A DNA stretch of 64,000 nucleotides from the NCBI GenBank assembly GCA_039621445.1, contig CP154957.1:4024504-4088503 (forward strand). Reading direction: 5' to 3'. Source of the stretch: Euglena gracilis (lineage: Eukaryota > Euglenida > Euglenophyceae > Euglenales). The position numbers and the translations under genes were made by a program. This document shows, one piece after another, positions 16,411 through 37,167 of the stretch. The notes beneath the pieces were generated by a model. That model was not told the DNA's origin. It saw only the letters and a list, made by a program, of their open reading frames with translations, and ran no database searches. The stretch's first letter is position 1. Every line of letters begins with the position of its first letter.

Positions 16411-16661
16411 CAGTCTTTTTTTAAAGACCGGGGGGAGGGAGTCCCCCCACCCACACCCCTGGGGGGCCCCCCGGGGGGGGTTATCCCGGGGACCACCCCA
16501 CTTTTCTCCGAAAATGGCCAAAAATTGCTAAACTGCTAAAAATAGCACCTTTCAAAAAATTTTGGCGCCTTCGGCGCCGAAAAGTATTCCACCCTCTAAT
16601 TAAGCACACCCACCCTCCCCCCCTCCTCCCCCCAGGGGTCCAAGACTAAAAAAAACTCCCG
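16411..16661. mobile_element. Inverted-repeat element, family T-tract/AAGACC, 8-bp duplication TTAAGGAG
   Basis: Starts CAGTCTTTTTTTAAAGACC, ends GACTAAAAAAAACTCCCG. Identical flanks TTAAGGAG at 16403-16410 and 16662-16669. A GGCGCCTTCGGCGCC hairpin lies inside. Confidence 0.83.
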
Positions 16662-16924
16662 TTAAGGAGGAGGGGGGCCAAGCGGCCGGAGGGGGGGGGG
16701 GGTAGCTGGCAGCACAACCCGATCCGCCACAGTGGCTCGGGCTCACGGCTGCCCGGGGTGGGCAAGGTAGGTTGGGGATGCCTGGGCACCGCTGCCAAGG
16801 GACTTCAGGATGGAGGTTCCGGGCACACCAGCGCCAAAAAAAGATGGGTGGGAGGGGGAAGTCCCAAGCTCCCCCCAAAGAAGTTGCTAACTGACAGTTA
16901 GTTTGGAGAGTCAACGAGATAAAT

Positions 16925-17240
16925 CCTCCCCCCCCAATAAGAAGCCCCGCGGGGATAATATTCGGTCACTCTGCGGAAAACCCGAGGTGGGGGGCTTCGA
17001 ATTGGGTACCCTTTGTCTAAAGGAAAAACCATCGGCCAGAGGCCGATCTTGGAATTGAACGGGGTCCAACTTTAAAAATTTGCAAGACACACTTTTCGAC
17101 TTTTGCCTGGGGCCGCCCCAGCTGACTTAACCCCCCCCCAATTAAAAGCCCCCCCCCCCCCCAAATAACAACCTCCCAAATAGAACCCCCCCCCGGGTTT
17201 CCCCCCAAAAACCCAAATAACACCCCCCCCCCCCCCCCCC
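16925..17240. repeat. GAAGCCCC-type repeats, also at 22285-22685
   Basis: 16930-17012 is the reverse complement of 22603-22682 (CCCAATTAGAAGCCC, GGTCACT and CTCGGGTTTTCCGC blocks). 17130-17240 matches 22285-22375 in direct orientation (AAATAACAACC, CGGGTTTCCC, CCAAATA-CAC). Confidence 0.7.
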
Positions 17241-18029
17241 CGACCAAGCCGGCCGACAAAGTTGACCAAATTTTTCCAAAAACCGGTTAAAAACTCGAAA
17301 AATCTCCACAAAAACAGGTCGACATCGGGAACAAAACTGATATCTGGTATCCTTGAAACATGGCCTATAGCAGGGGGATCCCGTGGGCCGGCTGCGGCTG
17401 CTGCGCCCCCAAGGGGGTGGGGCGTCCAAGGGGGGTCCAGCCGGCAGCTGGACTCGGCGGATGTGCCAGAAAACGGGCAAAGACAGCCGAAAAACAACGT
17501 GATGCATGGAAATGAAACCCCCAAAACCACTCAAAAATGCCATTGTTGGCCATTTTTAACCCCTTTTTTCAATTCTGAATTCTGGTGCTTGTGCTTTTTT
17601 GCTGGAAATTTATTTAAGCCAAATTTTATTTTACTAGACAGGGGTGGTCCGCAGCCCAGCTGGAAGCTGGAGGCTGGAAAAAAGGTGGTGGGTGGCTGTG
17701 CCCGCGGGGGGTAGGGAGGGTTCCGACTTAGAAAACCTCTTACGCAGAGTGTCACCTTCTCGTTGAAAGGTTGGGATACCTGGAGAGAACATAATGGGAA
17801 GGGGTTGCATCCACCCATCAACCACGTTGACACCAACAGGGGGGATAACTTTGGGTGCAAATTGAAACAAATAACAACAGTGAGAGAGAAATACTGTGGG
17901 TTTGTCTGTGAAATACTGTGAGCTTGGGGGGAAAAAATGGAAGTTGATTCCAGAATTACCCAGGTCAGTTAGGATGCAGGATGGCCCAAAAGCAAAAAGA
18001 AGAAAGAACATTTATTTGGGAGAGACAAC

Positions 18030-24511
<6,482 letters not shown>

Positions 24512-24785
24512 GCCGGGGCCCCATCAGAGCGCCATCCGGGCTGGGGGGGGGGGGGCGGGCTTGTGGGAACCTTCCAGGTGGCAGCAAGATCCCTTTAAAC
24601 GTCCCACCCAGCCAGCCCGACAACCCGTGGAAGGATTCAAAAAGAAAATATTTTCAAGCAGAAAAGAATCAAAAAAGGAATTTCCTTTGAGAGAAAAAAC
24701 CTCGAAAGTGGCTTCGGACAAAACGTTTTCAGGCTTTCCTCGAAAAGAAAAATATTTTTATTATTATTAAACTTCCACACACCCG

Positions 24786-24821
<36 letters not shown>

Positions 24822-24842
24822 CATACTTATTTATCAGCACAT
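24786..24842. repeat. TTTA repeat
   Basis: TTATTTATTTATTTA run upstream of the start of the Ser/Pro-rich gene. Confidence 0.92.
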
Positions 24843-25892
24843 TTATTTGGCCGCGGTAATTAAAAAAAGCCCAGTGGCGGTCCACGAGGAAGGGGGAGAA
24901 GTGTGCTGAGTTTCAAAAAAAAAAGATGAAAAAAAATGAAATGAATGGGATTATGTGATAACTCCACAAAATTGCAGAACAGCATGTGGATAATTCGGTG
25001 TCTGAATAATATGGGGTGCATGGTGTGGTGTGTACAAGCTTGCACAAATAAAAACTGGGAGTGTAAATGTATCGCTTTGGGAGTATTTCAGCGGCTTTCA
25101 TAATCAAATCACTGAAACTGGTCACTCAGTCCATTGCAAACAGTCCAAAGAAACCCTGCTGCATTCCTAAATCACCTCCATTTCTAATTCTTTTTTCCAT
25201 TTTTTGATTTACTTTTTTAATATTCTCTAATAATATTTTTTATAATTTTTTACATTTTTTAATTAATAGTAGGTATGGGGGAATGGGGGTATGGGGGGGG
25301 TATGGAGGGAAGGGTATGGGGAAGTTGTTGATGAGGTTGGCTGAAAAAAGGGGGATCCACAACGCACTTTCCAGTGGCAAAGATGAGGCTATTCATTATT
25401 AATTATTTATTTTTCTTGCTGCCCCCCCCCGGGCACCCCACTTTGTGCCATGGCTCCCTTAGAGGGGCCAAGTTTGCATGCAAGGGGGAGGGGGCCAAGC
25501 GCCCAGGGGCGGGCGACCAAAACAGGGGTTGGCAGGACCAAAGAAAACAAACAAGTGGACGTTCTAACAACGAGTTGGTCAGGGGAAAAAATGATATTTG
25601 GCGGCGGAGGCAGAGTTAAAGAATTGAATTTGGGTGCTCAGTATTGATATGGTTGGGAGAGCAACGGCCGAGAAGAAAGCTTGCTAAGGGCTGAAGAACC
25701 TAGGAGGATGCGTAAGCATTAGCTTCTTGATGCTCTCTAGAGCTTCCCATTTGACTTTCGTGTTTTCGGGTGCGTGATTCTTGAGCTGCCTCGTTAGAGG
25801 CACCGCGATTTTCAGGAAACCTTTCATGTAAATTGTATGATATTGCGCTAATCCCAAAAATCCTGAAATTGATCAAAAGAAAAGATGAGGCG

Positions 25893-26692
25893 AGAAGTTG
25901 GTGATGGACTGTTTGGTGGTCGCTGGCGACTGGTCGCTAGAAAATGGTCGCTAGCGAAAAAAAGTTTTAAGCCGCCCCTCCAAAAAAAATTCATTCAAAT
26001 ATGAAGGAAAATGGTTCGAACCCCACCCAAATGCCTTCAAAAGCTTCCATTCAGGGTCAATTTGCAAAAAAAAGGCAACATCTTCTTTTTGTGCCTGTTC
26101 TGCGAAACCATAGCCTAAACGATTACCAAAATTCATCAGTAGCGTTAACCCATGGGGGGACGGCAGCCCCCCCCACCCGTTATACGGCCAAGGGAGCCGA
26201 AGGCGCCATTCGGGACGTTGTCTACGGCGTTTACCCATGGTCATACTTGCCTTGCACGTTTTGCCCGTGCGCGTTTTGGCCATCCTTGCCTTGGACGCAC
26301 AGGGGGGTTTTGTTATGGAGGGCGGGGGTGGGGGGGGGCGGCAGCCCCCCCCTTTCAGGTAGTTTCGGGTAGTTTACGGTGTTACCTGTGTCCATCTTTG
26401 CCTTGGACAGGTGACTTCGACAATGCAGCCCAAATAAGAGGTTATTACCAAGAAAAAATTCCAAATTGACCCCCAATGGAAGTTTTTGAAGGCATTTGGG
26501 CGGGTTTCGAGTCATTTTCCTTTACATTTGAATGAAATTGGGGGGGGGGCTTAAAAATGTTTTAGAGGGAGGGGGGGACGTATTATTGGTGGTGAGAACA
26601 ACTAGTTGACCCGGCCACAAATGGTCGGTAGGCCATCACCAACAGTCACCAGCGACTGGTCGCTAGCGACCATCAAAAAGTCCATCACCAAT
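25893..26692. mobile_element. Fold-back element with long inverted arms
   Basis: The left arm (about 25896-26075) begins TTGGTGATGGACT, includes GGTCGCTGGCGACTGG and ends near GGGTCAATTTG. The right arm (about 26460-26692) is its diverged reverse complement, ending AGTCCATCACCAA. The arms share CCCAAATGCCTTCAAAA. No clear target duplication. Confidence 0.7.
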
Positions 26693-29394
26693 TTCCCCCA
26701 ATGAGCCAAAATATGAAACGCAAAAAAATTCCCTTTTGGGGTGACGTACTTCAGCTCTTTGTGCAGACTTCATTTTTCACAAATTGTGCAGGCTGCATTC
26801 CTCACAAAAGGTTCTCTCCCCGTCAAAGATTTTGGCATCGAACCATTTGCTAATGATACTGGTTGAGCATGGCTCTTGCATCAACTTGCAAAGCCTCCTT
26901 GATGTGCATCAATGTGAGCATGTGACGGTTTTGTGTTCCAAATCAGCTATATTTGGAGATCCTTCATATTTGGAGATCCTTCATCAGGTACAATACTGAG
27001 GGCTTCCATGGCGACCGAGGGTTTCTCCCATGGTGAACAATGGGCCGCGCTCGTTTGGGTAAATGGCAAGCGGCAGCAGTCCGAGGCTGTGGGGTGGAAC
27101 ATGGAGGGCACGGTCTCCAAAAAGGAGGAACTTAAAATGTCGTGTGCGAACATAGACGCTGGGAACGTTTTCCGTATGCTTCGACAGCGAGGTTCTCATT
27201 ACCTCCCTTCAAAAATCAAATTACATTACCCCTCCATATCCCCAGGGCGGTCAAGGGGGAAAAAAATCTGTTGTTCCACATTCAACTAAGAATATACAGC
27301 AAAAGAAAATGGACAAAAATGCGACATTTTTTAGGTGAAAATAGGTCGAAAGCAGGGGGAGAAATCGATTTCTGGCATCTTTAGACCTTTGCCAAACCGG
27401 CCAAAGCATCAAAAAACTCGAGTTTCAACTGGAGATTTTTGGACCACATTCGAGTCCCGGACCGGACCTTGGTCGGCCCTTTGGCCCAGAGGGGGGGAGG
27501 CGGTCCTTAAAGCAATCAAATGCCGCCAGGAATTTCCTCAGAGATCACCAACCAGCTGTGATGGGGGGATGAGTGCCGAAACGTCTTGATTGGGCGAGGG
27601 GTTTGGTTTGGGGAACATTTGTTTGAAGCCAAAATGTGCCGAAACCTCAAAAAAAAAAAAGGATGCCCTGATTGGCGGGACCACTGGACTGAGATTGGAG
27701 TAATTGGGGAGGGGGGTCACGGCTGGCGAGTACTACCTGATGGCAACGGCGGGCCCAGCCGGGGACTGACAGACGGTCTGGGCGAAGCAGTGGGGTCACA
27801 GGCTGGAGCAGGAGTCAGAGGCGGGCGGAGGTCGCGGGTAGGACCAGCCCCAGGCCACGGTTCGCCAACCCCAACGAGGGTCGGGGGGGGGGGGGCTCAG
27901 AGTGACAAGAAGGCCTGGTGGGGGGTGTCCACCCGACAGTGGGTGTCTGGACCCCTTGGAGTGGGGTCAGAACCCTCCTCCCCCAATGCAATTTTTTTTC
28001 CGGCGTGAAGAGCCAGGAAAATTTGGGGGGGGCTTGAAAAACGAGCAAAAAACGCGTGTTTGCGCACTTTTTGGGGGAAAAAAAACGGGCAAAACATACA
28101 CCAATTTTTTTCATCTTCCCTAGTGCAAAGTGCCAGAAAAAAACTTTGGGTTTCCGGGGTCCCGGACTCCCCCACCTTCAGTCCAAAGGTGGGGAGAAGG
28201 GGGGGTCTGCCCCCCCCCCCGGGGAGGGTCTGACCCCTCCCCCCCCCCCTCCGCAAAACCGCCGTTCACTCGATACCCTGCCCCCCACCCACCACCCATG
28301 GTTCGGGGATTGCCAGACAGCCCTTTGCCACCCAAAATGGCAGGCACTTCGGTAGGGCGGGTTGGGATGGGGGTCCGCAGGCCTCAATGCGGACGAGAGG
28401 GCCTTCGCCCCACCTCGGTCGGATTGGGGTGGGTTGGGGACCTCGCCGCGAAATTCAGCCTGACCGGTACTGCGGATCCAACCCGCTAAAGGAATAGCTG
28501 GGGTGGCGGAGACTCATGGCAGGGATACGGCGGGGGAGGGAGGGGGGGCTAGCAGGCAGACAGAGGGGGGGCACAACGCCAGTTGGGCAGGGGCGAACCG
28601 CAAACGCTGGCCCGGCGTTTGCTTATGCGAAGCAGCAGGACAAAATGATCAGCAAGCACCGATAATTGACCCCCATTGTTGCCATTCTCGGCCATTCTCG
28701 GCCATTTTCGGCCATTTTTTCCTATAGGCTAGATAGGTGTGGGGTAAAATTACCTTCAAATACTTTCATACAACAATGGATTCATGCAATGTGAAAGTAA
28801 TTGTGAGCAACACATCAAGCAAACACATCCAAGGAGATCCGTTTGGAATGGGTGCTCAGGGATTAAAGAAAAGTCAAAGAGTTTTCTGTTGCAATGTGCA
28901 AATGCAAGGTTTTGGAAATAGGCTTCTTTTCCTGACATTGGATCAACTCCAACCGGAATCCACCAAAGAAACTTGGGGGGGATTCTATTTCGAACGACAA
29001 CCACAAAGGCTTCAAAAGAAATAAAAATAAATATTATGGGAAGTTGAATTCCATCGGAATGAAGAGAACATTGCCGAATGACACAGGAGGAATTTTTATT
29101 TGAAACTTTCACAAATAATTGACATCATGAAAACTCTAAATGGCACAACTCCATGACTTCAAAGAAGACCTTGATGTAAAGTTTCACTCGTCATGTTGAG
29201 ACGATCTTCCGTCTGGATGTGGTGAAGTTGGGAGAAAGTGCGCTCAGCTTGAGCGGCAGAAGAATAATAATAAACGCAAGCAAACACGTGATCGGCCCAT
29301 ACTGCTGAATTGTGTTGACATCAAATACGCTCACCCAGTTGAAAGCAGATTGTGAAATTTGGCCATTGTGACATTTAAGGTTGGCAATCCAATT

Positions 29395-29665
29395 CAGTAG
29401 CATCTTGTCCAGCATCTGCATCTTGTCCAACATCTGCATTAATTGCACCTTGTCCAGCATCTGCATCTTGTCCAATATCTGCATTAATTGCATCTGGTCC
29501 AATATGTGCATCTTATCCAGTATCTGCATCCACTTCATCTTGTCCAGCATCTGCATCTTGTCCAGTATCTGCACCTCTATCCAGTACGTGCATCCATTGC
29601 ATCTGTCCAATATCAGCAACCACTGCATCTTGTCCAGTATCTGCATCCCGTATCTGCATCTTGTA
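29395..29665. repeat. Minisatellite, unit about 18-21 bases
   Basis: Repeats of CATCTTGTCCAGTATCTG with variants AACATCTGCATTAATTGC. Open on both strands because unit length is a multiple of three in places, which creates spurious ORFs. Confidence 0.92.
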
Positions 29666-30120
29666 TAATTTCTGCACCCATTGGCCTAGCCAAAATGACC
29701 ACAAATGCTCCAAAAATGACCACAAAAGCCCAAAAATGACTCTCCAAAAATCCTGCATCACCCAGCATCGCTCAGCATCGCCCAGCATCGCCCGGCATCA
29801 TCATAGGTGCTTGAACTTGATACCCCAAGCAATGTTGTTTGATGGTGGCACTCTTAGCTCCCATCCACTTTGCGCACAATACAATAAACCTAGTAAAGAA
29901 TCACAACTTTAACGGAGAAAATGACGCTTCACATACTTTGCCTAGTTGCACCACAATTTTCTGAAATGTCATCAAAACCTTCAGCTTTGGCCCAAATAAC
30001 CCATTCGGAGGTGGGTCTTTGAGCAGCCTGCGTTACAGGGCCAGGCATAAGAGGCTGGACAGAGACAAGAACCAGTCGCACTGGAAATAGCCCCTTAGGG
30101 AAAAAGAAACTGTCAGGCAA

Positions 30121-30226
30121 TCACTGCCCGGTGAAAGTGTGTCACTTCCCGGCTGAAGTGTTTCACTTCCCGGTTGAAGTGTTTCACTGCCCGGTGGAAG
30201 TGTTTCACTGCCTGGTATCAGTGTAA
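30121..30226. repeat. 21-bp minisatellite, five units
   Basis: Unit CACTGCCCGGTGGAAGTGTTT, repeated five times with few changes. Confidence 0.9.
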
Positions 30227-33200
30227 AAAAAAGCGAAAAAAAATTCTTGCAACAAACTTTCAGCCTTTTTCAGCCATTTTCGGGACCCCCACCTATGGAG
30301 CCCAAAATTTCGTTTTTCGGCCATTTTCGGCCATTTTCGGCCATTTTTACTATATGTGATTGATCAGTGCAGTTTGCTGACGCTTCGACGTCTTCATTCC
30401 TGACTTTGCACATCACCACAAAACCAGCAAAAAAAAAAAAACTTCCGAGAAAATGCACAGTAAGCAAGAGAATTCAAATAATGAAGATATACCCATAAGG
30501 GACACAAAGAATCAGGCTTCAAATTAATCCCTCCCTCTGGACCCAAAGGGGATGCCGAGGAACGGTGTGTGGCACACTGTGCTGCACACCGTACACACCG
30601 CGCACACGTTGCACACCGTGCATCCTTCGATGAAATTTGACTGGTTTTTTATATATAAAAATTATTCTTGTTTTTTGTCAATTATTCTTGCTTTTTGGGG
30701 GACTTCTGCATTGTTTTTTTGAAAAAATCGGCACTGAAAAACGCACGGTGTGCATGGTGTGCCGTGGCGTGGAACCCCCATCCAGTGATGTGGAACCCCC
30801 CCCCCCCCCGGGTGGATGGGGGTATAATCCCAAAAAAATTCTGGAGATTCACGCCGAAACCCATACTCAGGCCTCCAGCCTGGGGATCCGGGAGGGGGTG
30901 GCTGGCCACGGAGCACCCTCTCCCCGCGCGGGTCTGCTGAGCGTGTACAGAATGATTGACTTGCATTCAGATGTCCAACATGGTACGCTGTGCCCGGGTC
31001 AGGACGGACCAGTCTAGCAGTGCTTTTTCAAACAGCCGAATGCACCACACGTGCTGCAAACAACCTCGAGTGGCCTGAAGGATGCCACTGTCACTGCTGG
31101 GACGGAAAATAATGCAGAGCTTGTGCAGGTCACGTCGAAAAGTAAGATCAGAAACTAGTTTTGAGGTTCCAAGTATGCTAATTCCATGAATTTTTTCCTG
31201 GTGTCGACCTGGCCAAAAAGTTTCAATTATTTCCATTCCTTCCCCTTCAAGTCTTAGTTTGGAAACTTCAAAGATAGAAAAGGTCCCGCGCCTTTCCAGC
31301 TTGAAGGATCACGGTCTTCACAATCAGAAACTAGGAGTGGCTTGCCCGACGCCACCGACTAACGGGGGTCAACATCAATTTTCGAAAAAGGTCAGAAAAA
31401 GGAAAAGAAAAAGTCACCCAGGGAATAAAAATCGTCCTGGATCAACAGTATCTGATTATGAAATTATCAATCTGAAATTCTCAGGGATTTCGATGGTGGA
31501 TAACCACTTTTGGCCGATCCACTGAACCGCGGGGGGGGGGGGGGGGGGTGCTCAGTCAACCTGGAAAAAAAAAAGCAGTACTGACCATCCAGGCATTCAC
31601 TTTAGCATAGAAACAGGCACATTGCAGAATTTGTCTTGGTGCCCACAGGTGCAAAACAGCTTGGAGGGCACACAATTCACACAAAACCATAGCAAATGAA
31701 TGTTTGGCCCGACTCTGAGGGGGCGTATTAGAGAAAGCCTACTACACCAACAGCACTACACCACCAGCGACCAGCACCGGCTCCGATGCCCACAGGCAGC
31801 CATCTGTGCTCTGTGTGCGGCCCGAATGGCCCGGACCCCTGCGGCACGGAGATGAACAGTGGGCGGCGACAGCGGCTTCCGGGGAGAAGAGAACACAACA
31901 CAGCACGGCACGGCACCAACATGGCTGTGACTGGACTTGGGCATTCCGAAAACCACCACACTACCCTTTGATGATTCGTAAATTTCACCGCGTGCCTGGC
32001 AGGGGTCAAGAGCAAAATGTGTCACTAAGGGGAAGCACTTTTAACCCAAAATCACATGCCGTCCAAGATGGGATTTTTTTTTCACATGGGAAGCAGTGCT
32101 TGAGGGGACTGCCTCGTCTGGGGACCCACTATTTCAAACCCGCATCATTTGGAGCTGGTTTTGTTGTTTTGTTGTTTTGCTGGACATCGTTTTCGAGATA
32201 TCAAAACTCTCTCAAACCCGGAGAACTTTGATAGCAGCGCTAAAACGACGGGTATGAGATATTCCTGAAGTCTTGCCAGATTTTCAGAAGATTTGCAGGA
32301 AAGTGGCAAGCAAGCAGGCTTTGACGATTTGCAACAATAACACACGACTGCGGCATACAATCCAGAAAAAAATTAGAGTCAAATACCAAATTCCTGGAAT
32401 AGATTCACTTGGTCATCCTCTGGGGGGTGGGCACTTTTTCCCAGGCCCAAACCCACCCGCCCACTTTTTTGAAAACCCACCAACCATCCACCTGCCCACC
32501 CAAAATCCAGCCAAAAATTATCCAAAAAACGTTGAAAAAAGTCCCTGGTGTACCGCACCCCCAAAGGGGGGTTCAGCAACCCCACCCCCCCCCCCCCCTC
32601 TCGAAAACCCCCCCCCCCCCCCACCGGGGGGCAGGGTTCGATATCAGGGCAGGTGGGGGTGTTCTGGACGCCCCACATGGTCCAGTAAAGGGGGGGGGGG
32701 GGGAGGGAATCAAGCCAAGGGTCCCATTTTGGGCACTTTTTAGGGAAAAAAATCTTGAAAATGCAAAAATTTCTGGGCACCGGAAGAAAAAAAAATTGCG
32801 GGGGGTCCCAGGTACCTCACACCAGGTCTGTCTGGACCCCCAAGGGGGGGGTAGTGGGGACACCGCGACCTAAACCCCGAACGCCCTCCTTATATTGAAC
32901 CCTGTGTGACCCGGTGTCACCCGGTGGGGTCACACAGTTGTAACTGAGTCAACGTTGCTGTGTTTAACCTGATTCCAATTCAAAAAGTGCCCTGGATGGG
33001 AACAAAGTTCAGGCCACCAGCTAAACATCGACAAGAAAAATGGTGAGAACCGTCCTTGCCTTGGGGTAGGGTTCCTGACCTCCCCCCTCCAGGAAACTGT
33101 CCTCCTGGGCTGAAGGCCTGTCCCGACGTCAAATGGGGTCGAATTTTAAATACAAAACAAATTTTTTTGAAAGCGGTGACCCGAGAATGCCAGATTTCGC

Positions 33201-34254
33201 TTTTGCCCCCCCCCCAAAGCAGTAGTGCAAATATGTTTTTGAGTATTTTTGCGTTTTTTTTTATCTTAGCATTTTTTGCGGTTTTCTTGTGTTTTCTCCG
33301 ATTTTTTTCCAGGGATTTTTGCTGGAAAGTTGTGTGTGAAATTTGCCGGGGAAAACTGGCTTTTTTGCTGGGATTTTTTTTATATTCCTTGTTTTAGCCC
33401 TGATTTTCCCCCAAGACCAAAAATTTTGTCATTTTTTTCATTTTTGCATTTGCATTTGGTCAATCAAATGCTTTTTTAATTCAAAATGGAAAGGTATTGC
33501 AAAATCCAAATGAAAAACTTATGCAAAGTGCAAAAGAAAGTATCCCCCGGCTGAGCCAAAAAATTCATCTCCAGTTTCCAGCAGAAAGTGTACATCCCAG
33601 GGGAGCTCCAAAAATCAAACAAAAATTCTAATCCCACAGCAATGAAAATCCACAAGAATGGCCTGATCTAACCAATAGAGCTGGCTATGAAGACGTCCTC
33701 CCCGGCAGAAGCAGAAGGCAGCAGTGTCTCAAGCAGCAGCGATCTCTCAGTCAAGTCAGTGGAGCTCTGTGTGGCTTCGCTTAAGTGGTGCACTAGAGTC
33801 CGAGGTTGAACCTCCGGAGGTCTCCACGATCGCCCCTCGCATTTGGCATGGCGACGGGCAATACCGTTCAAATGCCATTGCACTCACTTTCAGCGTTCGA
33901 TACGTAGCATCAAAAGCAAGTGCATTCAGAGAAAACAAACACCACGGTCACGAATCCTGAAAGACGCCAATGGGCGGTACCCATTCACTTCCTGTCTCGA
34001 AACAGACCAGCCGTTGATCACCAATGTTGGGGGGGGGATTTGTGAAGTATCAATTTTGTTATGCCTGTGTAAAATGTGGGCCAAGGCCGTAAAAGCAGGA
34101 GGCCAACGTCGGGGGGGGGTGGGGCAGGGAAGAACGGGAAGGCCTGATGGAGGGGTGGTCGACCCCCCCACCCAGGAGGGGGGGGTAGACCCCCACCCAC
34201 CACAGCATTTTCACCAATTTTGGGGAAACGGGGATTTTGGCTGGGAAATTTTTT

Positions 34255-34510
34255 TGGAAAATGAACCAAAATAGATGATTTTTTTGATGGAACCTTTTCA
34301 CAAAAAAAAAACTCAAAAATTTTAGGTTTAAATATTGGCAGTTTTTTGGAGGGGGATGAAAAAAAGGCTCAAAAAAATGGGACCAAATTTTGGTACAATC
34401 AAATTTTACTAATATTTTTTCTCCTGGAAATTTTCTGGATTTTCAATGGCATTTTTTGCTTCAAAAAACTCTCAAAATCAAAATTTTGAGAAACTGTTGG
34501 GGTTTTGGGG
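34255..34510. repeat. Third copy of the T-rich dispersed repeat
   Basis: Same order of blocks as at 14450-15180, ending CTCAAAATCAAAATTTTGAG. Confidence 0.75.
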
Positions 34511-34740
34511 GGACCGCCTATACGGGTCCCAAAATGGGTCCAAAATACACCCGGAAAAAATTTAGGGTCAAAAATTGGCGCTCCCGGAAATACGGGAAGA
34601 GGTGGGGGGTAATCGACCCCTCCCCCCCCCCCACCCACCATGCAGGGGGTGGGGGGGGGTCGACCCCCCACCACCCCAGCTGTTTGGCTGATTACCGTTC
34701 TGCCCTGGGGGGGGGGGAATTGTGGAATAGAAATGTACAG

Positions 34741-34786
34741 ACACACACACACACACACACCACACACACACACACACCACACACGC

Positions 34787-34817
<31 letters not shown>

Positions 34818-34818
34818 A
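34741..34818. repeat. CA microsatellite
   Basis: ACACAC run with two CACCAC and a few CGCACA interruptions. Confidence 0.95.
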
Positions 34819-35035
34819 CACCGATGATTTGAACTCCAGAAGGTTTGGGGGCCCAGCAAGGAGACCTCCGCCCAGGGGAGGGGGGGGTAGCAAACCACAC
34901 CAAATCCCTGACGGGCCAGCGCCCGGCGAATGACCACGGCGGAGTGAACGAGAGGGCCTGCGAGACGGTCCGGGTCCGGAAGGGGACTGCGGCGTGCCCC
35001 GGGGAGGCCGGGGGGGGGGACGGTTTCCTTCTGGC

Positions 35036-35345
35036 GGCTTTTTAAACGGGGAACGCCGATGCCCACACAAGGGCCTCTGAGGGGGGTCCCCCCACCACCA
35101 ACCCCCTGGGCGGGGGGGGGGCCCGCCCCACCTGGGGGACCCACCCACTTTTCCCCGAAAATGGTCAAGAATCACTAAAAATCCCAAAAATAGCACATTT
35201 TTATAAAAAAATTTGGCGCCAAAGGCACCGAAAAGTATATCCCACCCCCATGAGGGGACCCCCACCGGGGGGGGGGGGTCGGCCAGACTCACCCACCCAA
35301 CCCCCCCTCCCCCCCTGGGGGGTCCACGACTAAAAAAAACCCCTG
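35036..35345. mobile_element. Inverted-repeat element, family T-tract/AAGACC
   Basis: Left end GGCTTTTTAAACGGGG, right end GACTAAAAAAAACCCCTG. Flanks CTTCTGGC and CCTCTGGC agree at 7 of 8. A related but worn copy lies at about 48387-48593. Confidence 0.7.
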
Positions 35346-36639
35346 CCTCTGGCCCAGGTATCCAATGGGTGGGTCCGGCACCGGACCCACCCACCCCTCC
35401 TCCAGGAGGGGGTGATTCTCAGTTTGAGAAAAGCAGCCAGGACCATCAGGAAAAAAAAAAACAGGTCGACACCCCCCATCCATTCAAAAAGAATGTGTTT
35501 TTTTTTGACTTCTGATTCAATTCTCGACCGTTTTCACACCCAGCAATTGGCTGGCCCTCAGCTCCAAGGACGGTGAACAAATGGCGGTCCTTGGTTAGGA
35601 AAAAAGCCCACCAAGCCCTGCCAATGGCTTCGCATTGGCTGTTCTTCGGCTGTGATGGACCTCCACACAGGGCGAGGCTGAATTCAGCCAACCCCAGGAG
35701 GAATGGGGTTTTGGAGTGCCTTGACAGGCAGGGTCAGCCCCCCAGTCCCGTGCGTGCCCGGAAATCAGCCAAAAAAAACCGACCCTTTCTCAGTTTCCAG
35801 TGCTTCCGGCATCTTTTCAGGACTCCAGAGCGCCAAGGCCGTCGTATGGCGTAAAGTGGAGCCCTCACACTTAAATGTGGGGTACTGTGGGGGGGAGACA
35901 GGGTGACAGAGGGGGATGATGTGGGGGGTATGTGTGGGGTGACAGTGGGGGGGTGGAAATCACTGGAAAAAAGCTGGAAAACTCAGGTGTGAAAAGTGTC
36001 ATTCACAAACAATATTGCATGTACACATTGCGCACATCAACAAATTAAGATAAAAAAGGCAACTTTTTGGCATCATTTTTTGACTTACTTCCTTCAGGCT
36101 CGTCCGGGGGGGCCGCACGCCTCCAGACCCCCAGAATAAGAAAAAGTCATCCTTCTCTGCGCAGGGCAAGCTCAAAAGCCCTTTTGTGCGCCAGCAAAAG
36201 TGATTTGCGTGCCAAAAAATTGGTATCCAATGACGTCGAAATGCGGGGTGACAGTGGGGGGAGGTGTGGGGGGGGGGGGTGGGGGGTGAGGGGGGGGGGG
36301 CTCCACGTTACACCACCTCTCCCCGGCCGAGGACCAGGAACCTTTGGATGCCTGGCCCGGCCGGTGCCTCCCGCCAGCCAGGCCTTCAAGCTCAGCCTAC
36401 CCGGGTCACGGCCTTCTCTCAGAGTGCAACCTGCGGGGGCAGGGGTGCCCCCAGCGCCCCTCGCCGCTGGGGTCCTCTGGTTGGGGGGGGCAGGGGGGGC
36501 AGGGGGCAGCGCTGTGGCACAGGGAGGGAGGCAGTGCAGTGCGGGGGCTGCACTCCCTGCGGCGGACAGCGGCTGAAGTGGTGCCCTTCCGGGGCCGGAA
36601 ACAGGGCCCGGCGCTGCTGGCATTGGCTTCTCAGGATTT

Positions 36640-37058
<419 letters not shown>

Positions 37059-37167
37059 TCTTGAACCTGGGCCCAACTTTGGGTCCAATTGGGTTCCAAA
37101 AAAAATTAGAAAAATACCGAAAATTTTGCTAATCGAGCAACATATCGATTTGCCCCCCTATTCCAAC

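Noticed and set aside
29191-29646. 151-codon minus-strand ORF with repeated LDKMQ
   Set aside because: It is the translation of a minisatellite.
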